A DNA stretch of 64,000 nt, from contig NZ_CP014766.1 of assembly GCF_001611675.1 (NCBI RefSeq), positions 2,232,001-2,296,000 of the forward strand, given 5' to 3'. The position numbers and the translations under genes were made by a program. This stretch comes from Pontibacter akesuensis (GTDB lineage: Bacteria; Bacteroidota; Bacteroidia; Cytophagales; Hymenobacteraceae). Below, one piece after another: positions 17,952 to 25,001 of the stretch (positions are counted from its first letter, which is position 1; each line of letters opens with the position of its first letter). The notes beneath the pieces were generated by a model. The model ran no database searches and was not told the origin of the DNA. It worked only from the letters and a program-made list of their open reading frames with translations.

Positions 17952-18872
17952 ATGACATTTCGGAATCTGCTGCTGGCTTGCCTGCTGCTCCTGGCTACCT
18001 CCCAGGGCTTTGCCCAGACCACCGACAGCACCGCCACAGACACCGCACGTATAAACCGCCGCAAGCTCCTTCCGATAGTAGCGTCGGAGGCTGCTTTTTA
18101 TGTAGCGGGTATGTCGTACCTGCAGTTTGTGTGGTACAAAGACCACGAGCGGGTGCCCTTCCATTTCTACAACGATGCCAGGGGCTACCAGCAGGTAGAT
18201 AAGTTCGGGCATGCTTTCGGGGCTTACGTGGAGAGCTACATGGGCTATAGGTTGCTGCGCAACGCAGGCGTGCCCAAGGGCAAGGCGCTGCTATACGGCG
18301 GCACGCTGGGGCTGGTGCTGCAAACGCCCATCGAAGTATGGGACGGCCTCTACGAGGGCTGGGGTTTTTCGGCTCCCGACATGGTGGCTAACGCAGCTGG
18401 CTCGGCGCTCGTAATCGGGCAGGAGCTTTTGTTTGATGAGCAGGTGGCCAGGTATAAATTCAGCTTCTCGCCGTCTCCCTACTATAAACAGGCCAACGGC
18501 TACCTCGGCGACAGCCACCTGGAGAGCCTGTTCCTGGATTACAATGCCCATACTTACTGGTTAAGTGTGCCGATAAACAAGCTGGCCTTTAAAAGCACAA
18601 TACCGGATTGGGCCAGCGTGGCCGTAGGCTACAGCGCCGGCGGAATGTTCGGCGAGTTCAGCAACAGGACCTATTACCGGGGCACGTATTTGCCCGAAAC
18701 AGAGCGCTACCGCCAGTACCTCTTCTCGCTGGACGTCGACTGGACCCGCATCAAAACCGACAACAAGCTGCTTAACACCCTCTTAAAGGGCATGTTCTTT
18801 ATCAAGCTTCCGTTCCCGGCACTGGAGGTAAACTCCAAAGGGCAGGTAAAAGGCCATTGGCTATACTATTGA
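17952..18872 (+). CDS. DUF2279 domain-containing exported protein
   Basis: The 306-residue product has a signal peptide (LLLACLLLLATSQGFAQ). It then shows the DUF2279 (YfiM-like) core: WYKDHERVPFHFYNDARGYQQVDKFGHAFGAY, GGTLGLVLQTPIEVWDGLYEGWGFSAPDMVANAAGS. Histidines and acidic residues in this core suggest a membrane-embedded or envelope protein. The function is unknown. It lies 106 bases after the second App1 gene, on the same strand. Confidence 0.82.
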   Translation: MTFRNLLLACLLLLATSQGFAQTTDSTATDTARINRRKLLPIVASEAAFYVAGMSYLQFVWYKDHERVPFHFYNDARGYQQVDKFGHAFGAYVESYMGYRLLRNAGVPKGKALLYGGTLGLVLQTPIEVWDGLYEGWGFSAPDMVANAAGSALVIGQELLFDEQVARYKFSFSPSPYYKQANGYLGDSHLESLFLDYNAHTYWLSVPINKLAFKSTIPDWASVAVGYSAGGMFGEFSNRTYYRGTYLPETERYRQYLFSLDVDWTRIKTDNKLLNTLLKGMFFIKLPFPALEVNSKGQVKGHWLYY

Positions 18873-18932
18873 TGTTGCTTTAACCAGTCCTCCGTTTGCC
18901 CGTTCAAAAAGCAAACAACTTATACTTACACC

Positions 18933-19217
18933 ATGAGCAACAATACCAAACGCATCGCCCTGCGCGTGCACGGCAAAGTACAGGGCGTATTTTTCCGGGC
19001 CAGCACGCAGGAGAAAGCCAAGGCACTAGGCCTGACAGGCTTCGTGCAGAACGAAGCGGACGGCACCGTATACGTAGAAGCCGAAGGAGACACAGAGGCT
19101 TTGAAGCAGTTAGAGCAATGGGCACACGAAGGATCAACCAAGGCGCGAGTCGAGAAGGTGGAGGTAGAGGAGAAGGAGGGCCTGGTAGGATTCAAAAAGT
19201 TTGAGCAGCGGCGGTGA
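18933..19217 (+). CDS. acyP: Acylphosphatase
   Basis: This small cytosolic enzyme hydrolyses acyl phosphates. The 94-residue product matches the family from end to end: VHGKVQGVFFRASTQEKAKALGLTGFVQN, with catalytic Arg22 and Asn40, then GTVYVEAEGDTEAL. It starts 60 bases after the DUF2279 gene and may share its transcript. Confidence 0.95.
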   Translation: MSNNTKRIALRVHGKVQGVFFRASTQEKAKALGLTGFVQNEADGTVYVEAEGDTEALKQLEQWAHEGSTKARVEKVEVEEKEGLVGFKKFEQRR

Positions 19218-19318
19218 GCATAAGGGAATACTTGTGGCAGGAGGGGATTAAAAGAGTTTGAAGATGTATAATTATACATTAACTTTATCCTATACAAAAT
19301 CCCCCTTATCCCCATGCT

Positions 19319-20314
19319 ATGAGCACAAGAATACTTCATTGTTCTACCTCAGTTGAAAACTACAATATCTGCATAGAGCAAAAAGTAGCAGGCTTTTCTA
19401 ACAGAGGTCCTCAACCGGGAGATTTAATATACTTGGTGGTAAAGGAGGGTAAGAAGGCAGTATGTGGGGCTCGCTTTATTCTGGATCAGGTTACTGATCA
19501 TAAGCCTTGGGCTGATGGAGATAAGTATGTGCACGCTTTGAAGGTCAAAAATATAGAATATGCGACTCCATTCGATTTAGGTCTTCTAGCACAGGTTGGA
19601 GGCCAGTATTGGGGTATGAAGTATATGCAGTTTGCAAAGGCCATTGCGGACAGTGCTGCAGTTGATGCACTGAAGCAGGCATTTGAAAAGAATAAAGTTG
19701 ATCATTTCATTCCTTTTGACAACACCTCTGCCAAAGATGTAGAGCCTGAAATCCTCCCGGAAGTTTCGGCAATTTTAGCAGAAGAAGTAGCACCACCAAC
19801 CCGTGATTCTTTTAGAATTCAGGCTTTACTTGCAGAAATAGGAAGCCGCATGGGCTATAGGATTTGGCTACCGAAGAATGATAGAAGTAGAGTTTTGGAA
19901 GTATGGCTTTCCGGCCAAAACCAGGTTCTAAATGATTTGCCGCTCAATTATGATATCGACACGATAAAGACAATTGAGAATATCGATGTTCTCTGGATAA
20001 AAGGGCGGACCATAGTACGCGCTTTCGAAATAGAGCATACTACGTCTATTTATTCAGGCATACTTAGAATGGCTGATCTTATGGCATTACAGCCAAATCT
20101 GAACATCAGAGCCCACATAGTTGCACCGGATGAAAGAAAGGCCAAAGTGATGCAGGAGCTGTCAAGACCTGTTTTCCGGCACATTCTGGCTAACACCTGT
20201 ACCTTTATCTCTTATACTTCTGTTGAAGAATTGGCAAAGGAGAAAAGGCTGGAGTACATGACAGACGCCGTACTAGAGGAGTTTTCAGAAGCTGCAGTAG
20301 TACCCATAGCTTAA
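19319..20314 (+). CDS. EVE/PUA-like domain fused to a PD-(D/E)XK-nuclease-like domain; AT-rich orphan
   Basis: I recognise no named gene, but two regions are visible in the 331 residues. Residues 1 to about 105 resemble an EVE/PUA-type module that reads modified bases (SVENYNICIE, GPQPGDLIYLVVKEGKKAVCGARF, WADGDKYVHALKVKNIEY). Residues about 160-300 show a nuclease-like pattern: Q168 and E173 in FRIQALLAEIG, D223 in IDVLW, and E237-x-E239 in AFEIEHTTSIYSGILRMADL, then IVAPDERKAKV and SRPVF. A modification-dependent DNA cutter is a reasonable guess, not proven. The gene is clearly richer in A+T than both neighbours and uses different codons, suggesting recent transfer. It sits between acyP and the Crp/Fnr gene. 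Confidence 0.6.
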   Translation: MSTRILHCSTSVENYNICIEQKVAGFSNRGPQPGDLIYLVVKEGKKAVCGARFILDQVTDHKPWADGDKYVHALKVKNIEYATPFDLGLLAQVGGQYWGMKYMQFAKAIADSAAVDALKQAFEKNKVDHFIPFDNTSAKDVEPEILPEVSAILAEEVAPPTRDSFRIQALLAEIGSRMGYRIWLPKNDRSRVLEVWLSGQNQVLNDLPLNYDIDTIKTIENIDVLWIKGRTIVRAFEIEHTTSIYSGILRMADLMALQPNLNIRAHIVAPDERKAKVMQELSRPVFRHILANTCTFISYTSVEELAKEKRLEYMTDAVLEEFSEAAVVPIA

Positions 20315-20320
20315 CTCTCC

Positions 20321-20875
20321 ATGCTCCGCACCCTCCTTCAGCAAATCTCTTACTTCACCCCAGATGACATAGACGCTTTTGAGTTACTGTGGAAGAAACC
20401 GGTGCAGCTGAGCCGGTACGATTTCCTGATACGGCAGGGGCAGGTGGAGCAAGGTTTATACTTCGTTACCAGCGGCGCGCTCCGCATTTACTACCCACTT
20501 CCAGACGAAGAGATCTGCGTGGGCTTTGCTTACCCCAACACGCTGGTTGTCTCTTTTCCGTCGTTTGTGGATGCCAAGCCCTCGGCCTATTACATTCAGG
20601 CGCTGAAGAAGAGTAAACTGTTGGGCATCAGCAAAACGGACCTGGTGCAGTTGATGGAGCAGCGGCCCAACATCAGGCGGTTCTGGTACGAGCAACTGGA
20701 GAAGGCGCTGGTGGGCAAGATTGAGCGCGAGGTAGATTTGCTGCTGCCCGAGCCGGAGCAGCGCCTGCAGCGGGTGATGCAGCGCAGTCCGCACCTGTTC
20801 CAGCACATCCCCAAAAAGTACATCGCCTCCTACCTACGCATGTCGCCGGAAACGCTGAGCCGCATCAAAGTATAA
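20321..20875 (+). CDS. Crp/Fnr-family transcriptional regulator
   Basis: The 184-residue product has an N-terminal cyclic-nucleotide-binding-type beta barrel (YDFLIRQGQVEQGLYFVTSGALRIYY) and a short C-terminal helix-turn-helix (IPKKYIASYLRMSPETLSRIKV). The recognition helix holds Glu177, Ser180 and Arg181. This is the ExxSR pattern of FNR, which reads TTGAT half-sites, not the RExxGR of CRP. FNR's N-terminal cysteines are missing, so it should not hold an oxygen-sensing iron-sulfur cluster. A perfect FNR-type box lies directly behind the gene, before dinB. It starts 6 bases after the AT-rich orphan gene. Confidence 0.88.
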   Translation: MLRTLLQQISYFTPDDIDAFELLWKKPVQLSRYDFLIRQGQVEQGLYFVTSGALRIYYPLPDEEICVGFAYPNTLVVSFPSFVDAKPSAYYIQALKKSKLLGISKTDLVQLMEQRPNIRRFWYEQLEKALVGKIEREVDLLLPEPEQRLQRVMQRSPHLFQHIPKKYIASYLRMSPETLSRIKV

Positions 20876-20877
20876 AT

Positions 20878-20893
20878 CTTGATTTAGATCAAG
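20878..20893. promoter_or_regulatory. FNR-type operator in front of the DinB gene
   Basis: The palindrome CTTGATTTAGATCAAG contains the exact FNR consensus TTGAT-N4-ATCAA (20879-20892). The neighbouring regulator has the matching ExxSR recognition helix. The box centre (20885.5) lies about 41.5 bases before the expected start of transcription from the TACCTTTG box at 20916. That is the class II activator position. Confidence 0.7.
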
Positions 20894-20895
20894 GA

Positions 20896-20923
20896 TTGGA
20901 TGCTATAACCTGCTGTACCTTTG
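20896..20923 (+). promoter_or_regulatory. Promoter of the DinB-family gene
   Basis: TTG (20896-20898), a 17-base spacer and TACCTTTG (20916-20923), a perfect -7 box. The spacer is shorter than the usual 19-20 bases, as is common where an activator is needed. Confidence 0.55.
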
Positions 20924-20942
20924 GGATGTACAACCTAAAACG

Positions 20943-21506
20943 ATGAAAACTATGAGCACGCTGGAGCAACTTTCCCAAACCACCAAAGGCCTGCAGCAGA
21001 CCGTTGCCACCGAGTTCGCCTCGCTGGACCTGGCTGCCTTAAACTTTAAACCCGCCCCCGATAGCTGGAGCATTCTGGAGTGCCTCGAGCACCTGAACCG
21101 CTACAGCCGCTACTACAACTCCGCTATAGCCAAAGCCATTGCCCAAAACACCGGCGGAACTGACGTGACAAGTATAAGCTACAGCTGGCTCGGCAAAAAA
21201 TCGGTTGACATGGTGCGCCCTCAGAACACGAAAAAGCACCAGACGGTGAAGCACATGAACCCCAACAACAGCCAGTTGGACCGCACCACGGTAGAGGAGT
21301 TTCTGCAGCACCAGCAGGAGTTACAGCAGCTGCTACAGCAGGCAAGGGGTGCAAATCTAGCCAAAAAGGCGGTGCCGGTCGAGTTCTTTAAGCTGCTAAA
21401 GATGCGCATTGGCGAAGCGCTGGAGTTTGTGGTGGTGCACCAGGAGCGGCACGTGCAGCAGGCCCTCCGCGTAAAGCAGCAGCAGGCAAAGCTGGCGGCA
21501 GCGTAG
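20943..21506 (+). CDS. DinB-family protein
   Basis: The 187-residue product has the DinB/YfiT-like four-helix fold. An N-terminal segment FKPAPDSWSILECLEHLNRYSRYYN carries the first metal-binding histidine, and C-terminal VVHQERHVQQAL carries the other two. Family members are often thiol-dependent transferases or hydrolases with a divalent metal; YtxJ elsewhere in the window suggests this host makes bacillithiol, a usual partner. Its promoter carries the FNR-type box and is probably activated by the upstream Crp/Fnr regulator. ATG 20943 was used; ATG 20952 is possible. Confidence 0.82.
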   Translation: MKTMSTLEQLSQTTKGLQQTVATEFASLDLAALNFKPAPDSWSILECLEHLNRYSRYYNSAIAKAIAQNTGGTDVTSISYSWLGKKSVDMVRPQNTKKHQTVKHMNPNNSQLDRTTVEEFLQHQQELQQLLQQARGANLAKKAVPVEFFKLLKMRIGEALEFVVVHQERHVQQALRVKQQQAKLAAA

Positions 21507-21543
21507 CATCATGCAATAACTAAGTCAGACGGTGGCAATGGCT

Positions 21544-22968
21544 TTAGAACCTTACCTGCACTTCCTGCTTTTCGCCGTTGTGGATATCGATGGTGAACAG
21601 CTGGTGGCTGTTGGTGCTGGTTGCCCATAGCTGGCCGTTCAGAAACATGATGTCGTTGGGCTCGTGCAGGCCGCTGGCAAGGGTGCGTACGCGTTGCCGC
21701 CCCAGGTCGAGCACCTTTATTTTGCCATTGTAGGTGTCAGCAATGTAGATGTTGCTGTCGATGTTCTCCACACCCACGCAATGCTGCAGCAGCGCATCGT
21801 CCACGTGCCCGTCTTCATCCCCGAAATCAAACAAGCCCCTGCCGAGCGGCGTGAGCACCATGCCTGTTTTGGTGTTGACGGTGCGGATGGCACTTGCTTC
21901 GGCATCGGCCACAAAAAGTACGGGGCCATTGCTGGCCAAACCGCTGGGCTGGTTAAAAGCCGCTTCGTGCAGTGGTCCATCGGTCAGGGCTTCGCGGCCG
22001 CTGCCGGCAAAGCGGTATACTTGCTCTGTTGCCAGGTCCATGCGCAGGATCTGGTGGTTGCCGGCGTTAGCAATGTACAGGTAGTCCTCAAGTATGAGCA
22101 GGTCCCAGGGGCTGTTGGGGTTTACGGGCTCCCCGCGCTTGTCGTCCAGAAAGTAGTAGCCCAGTTCGCCGGTGCCGGCGGCGGTGCTTACCTGTTTTGT
22201 GTGCAGGTTTACTTTGCGGATAGCGTTGTTTTTGGCATCGGCCACATAGAGTATTGCGCCGTGCAGGGCGAGTCCATGCGGCTCGTAAAAGGTAGCGTCT
22301 GCGTAACTGCCATTAGCAAAACCTTGCTTGCCGCTGCCAATTACCTCCAGTACCTGCCCCTGCTGGTCTAGTTTCAGAATGCGGTTGTGGCCGCTGTCGG
22401 AAAGGTAGATGTTGCCTTCGTCATCGCTAATTAGCTTGGATGGGAAGTATAGCGGAGACGCTTGTTGTGCCGCTGCATGCTCCACGTGGAAACGGATCGG
22501 CTCCCGGTTTAGTTGGTTTGCAAACTGTTCTATCAGTTGCTCCAGGTAAGGTTTTACGGTGCTGTACACGCCCTCTCCTGCATGTTGCCCGATCACTTTG
22601 CCGTTCGGATCGATGAGCACCGTGGTAGGCCAGGCGCGGATACCGTACTGGTTCCAGAGCTGGTAGTCGGCATCGTTCACCACCGGGTGGTCTATCCCAA
22701 ACTTCCGGATAGCCTGCAGGATGGTTTCATTCTGCTTCTCGGCATCGAACTTGGCAGAGTGAACACCCACTACCACCAGCACGTCCGCAAACTCTTCCTC
22801 CAGCCGCTTTAGGTCGGGCACAATGTGCTGGCAGTTGATGCAGCCAAAGGTCCAGAAATCAAGCAATACGATTTTGCCCCTGAAGTCCTTGATCGACCAG
22901 GATTTATCCGTGTTCAGCCAGCCGTAGTCGGTGTTGATTTCTGGTGCGTTTACGCGTCCGGTAAGCAT
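21544..22968 (-). CDS. Thioredoxin-like/NHL-repeat protein (NHLRC2-like)
   Basis: The 474-residue product combines an N-terminal thioredoxin fold (residues about 5-150) with the redox pair Cys43 and Cys46 (WTFGCINCQH) and cis-Pro loop AWPTTVLID. An NHL-type beta propeller follows (repeats such as NIYLSDSGHNRILKLD, ILYVADAKNNAIRKV, YLYIANAGNHQILRM, NIYIADTYNGKIKVL). It is the bacterial counterpart of animal NHLRC2. No signal peptide is visible, so a cytosolic thiol-redox role is likely. The gene stands alone, beside a repeat-filled intergenic region. Confidence 0.88.
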   Translation of the reverse strand: MLTGRVNAPEINTDYGWLNTDKSWSIKDFRGKIVLLDFWTFGCINCQHIVPDLKRLEEEFADVLVVVGVHSAKFDAEKQNETILQAIRKFGIDHPVVNDADYQLWNQYGIRAWPTTVLIDPNGKVIGQHAGEGVYSTVKPYLEQLIEQFANQLNREPIRFHVEHAAAQQASPLYFPSKLISDDEGNIYLSDSGHNRILKLDQQGQVLEVIGSGKQGFANGSYADATFYEPHGLALHGAILYVADAKNNAIRKVNLHTKQVSTAAGTGELGYYFLDDKRGEPVNPNSPWDLLILEDYLYIANAGNHQILRMDLATEQVYRFAGSGREALTDGPLHEAAFNQPSGLASNGPVLFVADAEASAIRTVNTKTGMVLTPLGRGLFDFGDEDGHVDDALLQHCVGVENIDSNIYIADTYNGKIKVLDLGRQRVRTLASGLHEPNDIMFLNGQLWATSTNSHQLFTIDIHNGEKQEVQVRF

Positions 22969-23074
22969 AGTATAAGTTTGTTTTAGGGTTTAGTAAGTGC
23001 TCTATCTGTTACAGTCTTGCAGATGGATTTGTTTTATACTTGTGTGGCAGCTGTGTTGCTCCCTCTGGCTTTCA

Positions 23075-23104
23075 CTGGCGCAAGTCTTCAGACTTGTGTC
23101 TTAT
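23075..23104 (+). repeat. Short hairpin repeat, copy 1
   Basis: The segment reads CTGGCGCAAGTCT, then a mirrored AGACTTGTG, then TCTTAT. It shares its flanks (CTGGCGCAAG and CTTGTGNCTTAT) with 23180-23207, while the inner bases differ in a compensating way. Confidence 0.6.
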
Positions 23105-23179
23105 TATGATGTTGAGTTTGCAACTCGACTGGCTTGAAAAGCCATATTCGCTTAGCAGTAGCTATACTTGTTCCATTAC

Positions 23180-23207
23180 CTGGCGCAAGCGTGCGCTTGT
23201 GACTTAT
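23180..23207 (+). repeat. Short hairpin repeat, copy 2
   Basis: CTGGCGCAAGCG, then TG, then CGCTTGTGACTTAT. The hairpin is kept although the stem bases differ from copy 1 at 23075. Confidence 0.6.
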
Positions 23208-23318
23208 ACTACTTCAGCCATACTTGCATAGCAACTGCTTGTCGCAACTAGAACCAAGCTATCTTTTCTAGCTGTCGCTGATCCTACAGCTCGCAATCGC
23301 CCATTGTTTTATCTTTAG

Positions 23319-23445
23319 CCTTGGAGCGCTCACGGCCGCGGGACCCCGCCCTCGGGCATCGCGCTTGGAGCTTTTCTTTGCTCGCTTCGCTTTGCAATCC
23401 CGCTCCCGCGGGACCGAAAAACTCGCATAGGCGCTCAACCCAAGG
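23319..23445. repeat. GC-rich composite inverted element
   Basis: The ends CCTTGGAGCGC (23319-23329) and GCGCTCAACCCAAGG (23431-23445) are inverted copies with a small gap. Inside lie two CCGCGGGAC blocks (23335-23343 and about 23406-23414) and a run of GCTCGCTTCGCTTTGC. It has the look of a non-coding dispersed repeat; no ORF is seen. Confidence 0.5.
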
Positions 23446-23492
23446 ACTGGAAACAGTTCAATTAGCCGCCGCCTTCACTATGCAACAAGTAT

Positions 23493-23525
23493 AACTGTCC
23501 CCTTGAGGGGACTACAGGGGTGTCT
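23493..23525. repeat. CCCCTTGAGGGG-type intergenic repeat
   Basis: The segment contains a palindrome CCCCTTGAGGGG followed by ACTACAGGGGTGT. It resembles the 32-base GC-rich repeat nearby in layout but differs in sequence. Confidence 0.45.
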
Positions 23526-23653
23526 ACTCCTACAGATGCTTTATCCAACTTAATCACTTCTCCCACTCCACATTTGTCATCCTGAAAGGATCTTGGTGAA
23601 AGCGCCATCAAACTGAACTAACGAAACTTATTTGTGAGTTAAGCTACCAACAG

Positions 23654-23685
23654 CACCCACCCCTGCCCCTCCGAGGAGGGGAATT
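23654..23685 (+). repeat. 32-base dispersed intergenic repeat, copy 2
   Basis: Identical over 32 bases to 14142-14173. A half copy of the TTGTCAT inverted repeat lies about 60-80 bases upstream, so the two repeat types travel together. Confidence 0.75.
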
Positions 23686-23746
23686 ATCCGAACGAACCAA
23701 GCTAACAACCTTCCCTATTTTTAAAGCAGGAGTAACCAAATTATCG

Positions 23747-23754
23747 TAATTTTG
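23747..23754 (+). promoter_or_regulatory. -7 promoter element of nuoA
   Basis: TAATTTTG matches TAnnTTTG and lies 20 bases before the nuoA start. No clear TTG is found at the expected distance upstream. Confidence 0.4.
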
Positions 23755-23773
23755 CCTAAACAGCTGTAAGGCA

Positions 23774-24283
23774 ATGGCAGAAAACTACGCATCGGACTTT
23801 GGCACCATATTACTCTTCCTGGTTGGGGGGGCTATTTTTGTGGTGATCGGTATGCTAACCAGTAGGCTGATCCGGCCAAACAACCCGAACGCCGAGAAAC
23901 TGACAACCTACGAAAGCGGGGAGGAGCCGATCGGCAGTGCCTGGGTGCAGTTCAACCCGCGCTTCTACGTGGTGGCACTCATTTTCATAATTTTCGATGT
24001 GGAACTGGCCTTCCTGTTTCCGTGGGCAACAGTATTTGGGCGCAAGGAACTGATCGACGCCACAGACGGGTTATGGGGATGGTTTGCGCTGGCCGAGATG
24101 TTCATTTTTATCGGCGTGCTGGTGCTGGGCCTTGCCTATGCCTGGGCCAAGGGCCACCTCGACTGGATAAAGCCGAAGCCTATCCTGCCGCAAAGCCGCT
24201 CTAAAATTCCGATGGACGTGTACCGGCAGGTAAACGCCCGGAATGAGGCTAAAAGTAAAGCAAGTGGCAACCAGGAAGTATAA
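23774..24283 (+). CDS. nuoA: NADH-quinone oxidoreductase subunit A
   Basis: This is a small membrane subunit of respiratory complex I at the junction with the peripheral arm. The 169-residue product has three membrane helices (about 11-30, 66-88, 101-124) and the family signatures [20 protein letters not shown] and [13 protein letters not shown] soluble C-terminal tail of about 40 residues is longer than in E. coli. It is followed after 48 bases by nuoB. The stop codon overlaps the iterated word AAGTATA. Confidence 0.95.
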   Translation: MAENYASDFGTILLFLVGGAIFVVIGMLTSRLIRPNNPNAEKLTTYESGEEPIGSAWVQFNPRFYVVALIFIIFDVELAFLFPWATVFGRKELIDATDGLWGWFALAEMFIFIGVLVLGLAYAWAKGHLDWIKPKPILPQSRSKIPMDVYRQVNARNEAKSKASGNQEV

Positions 24284-24331
24284 AGCGTAGCTGGAGCCAC
24301 TCATAATTTATAATTCAGAGTTCATCATTTG

Positions 24332-24877
24332 ATGCAAGATAAAACAGGAGAAGGCGGCGTAGTCATCACCAAACTCGATGATCTGCTTAACTGGGCGCGA
24401 CTCACCTCGCTGTTCCCGATGGGCTTCGGGCTGGCTTGCTGTGCCATTGAGATGATGGGCGCCTATGCCTCAGGCTACGATTTAGACCGCTTCGGCATTA
24501 TTCCGCGTGCCTCGCCGCGCCAGTCGGATGTGATGATTGTGGCCGGCACGGTTACGTTTAAGATGGCCGACCGCGTGCGCCGCCTCTACGAGCAGATGCC
24601 GGAGCCGCGTTATGTCATCTCTATGGGAAGCTGCTCCAACTGCGGCGGCCCGTACTGGGAGCACGGTTACCATGTGGTGAAAGGAGTGGACCGGATCATT
24701 CCGGTGGATGTGTACGTGCCCGGTTGCCCGCCAAGGCCCGAGGCGCTGATCGGTGGTTTTTTGCAGCTGCAGGAGATCATCCGAAAGGAAAGTATCCGTG
24801 CCCCACGCGCCGTGCAGCAAATCATGGCTAAAAGGGCGCAGCAAGGTGAGCCTGTGGCAGATGCCGATAAAGCGTAA
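24332..24877 (+). CDS. nuoB: NADH-quinone oxidoreductase subunit B
   Basis: This complex I subunit carries the terminal [4Fe-4S] cluster N2. In the 181 residues, the ligands are visible as Cys36-Cys37 ([11 protein letters not shown]), Cys101 ([10 protein letters not shown]) and Cys132 ([13 protein letters not shown]). ATG 24332 is preferred; the frame opens one codon earlier with TTG. A perfect 20-base-stem terminator follows only 17 bases after the stop, so transcription of nuoAB ends here and does not run into nuoC. Confidence 0.96.
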   Translation: MQDKTGEGGVVITKLDDLLNWARLTSLFPMGFGLACCAIEMMGAYASGYDLDRFGIIPRASPRQSDVMIVAGTVTFKMADRVRRLYEQMPEPRYVISMGSCSNCGGPYWEHGYHVVKGVDRIIPVDVYVPGCPPRPEALIGGFLQLQEIIRKESIRAPRAVQQIMAKRAQQGEPVADADKA

Positions 24878-24894
24878 AGGCTTTTCGATTTTAT

Positions 24895-24941
24895 AAAAGC
24901 AGAAGGCCAGTAGTTTTCATGACTACTGGCCTTCTGCTTTT
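24895..24941. terminator. Strong bidirectional terminator after nuoB
   Basis: A perfect 20-base stem (24895-24914 with 24922-24941) closes on a 7-base loop. It has A's before and T's after. It separates nuoAB from the convergent sensor kinase gene. Confidence 0.93.
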
Positions 24942-25001
24942 AGCAGGCTATACTTGGGCTGCGCGGAAACCAGCTGCCTGTGCTCCAAAGCAGCGCAGGC
25001 A

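Larger units (their letters stand above)
22969..23773. other. 805-base gene-free region filled with repeat fragments
   Basis: No convincing gene lies between the thioredoxin/NHL gene and nuoA. The region is a mosaic of short hairpins (23075-23104, 23180-23207), a composite GC-rich inverted element (23319-23445), a CCCCTTGAGGGG palindromic repeat (23493-23525), a half copy of the TTGTCAT inverted repeat (about 23572-23600), the second copy of the 32-base repeat (23654-23685) and the nuoA promoter. Confidence 0.7.

Noticed and set aside
23040-23231. 63-codon open frame in the repeat-rich gap
   Set aside because: It is made of hairpin repeats (23075 and 23180) and reads through them without any domain.
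22969-23773. CRISPR array
   Set aside because: The repeats differ in type, length and spacing, and no regular repeat-spacer unit exists.
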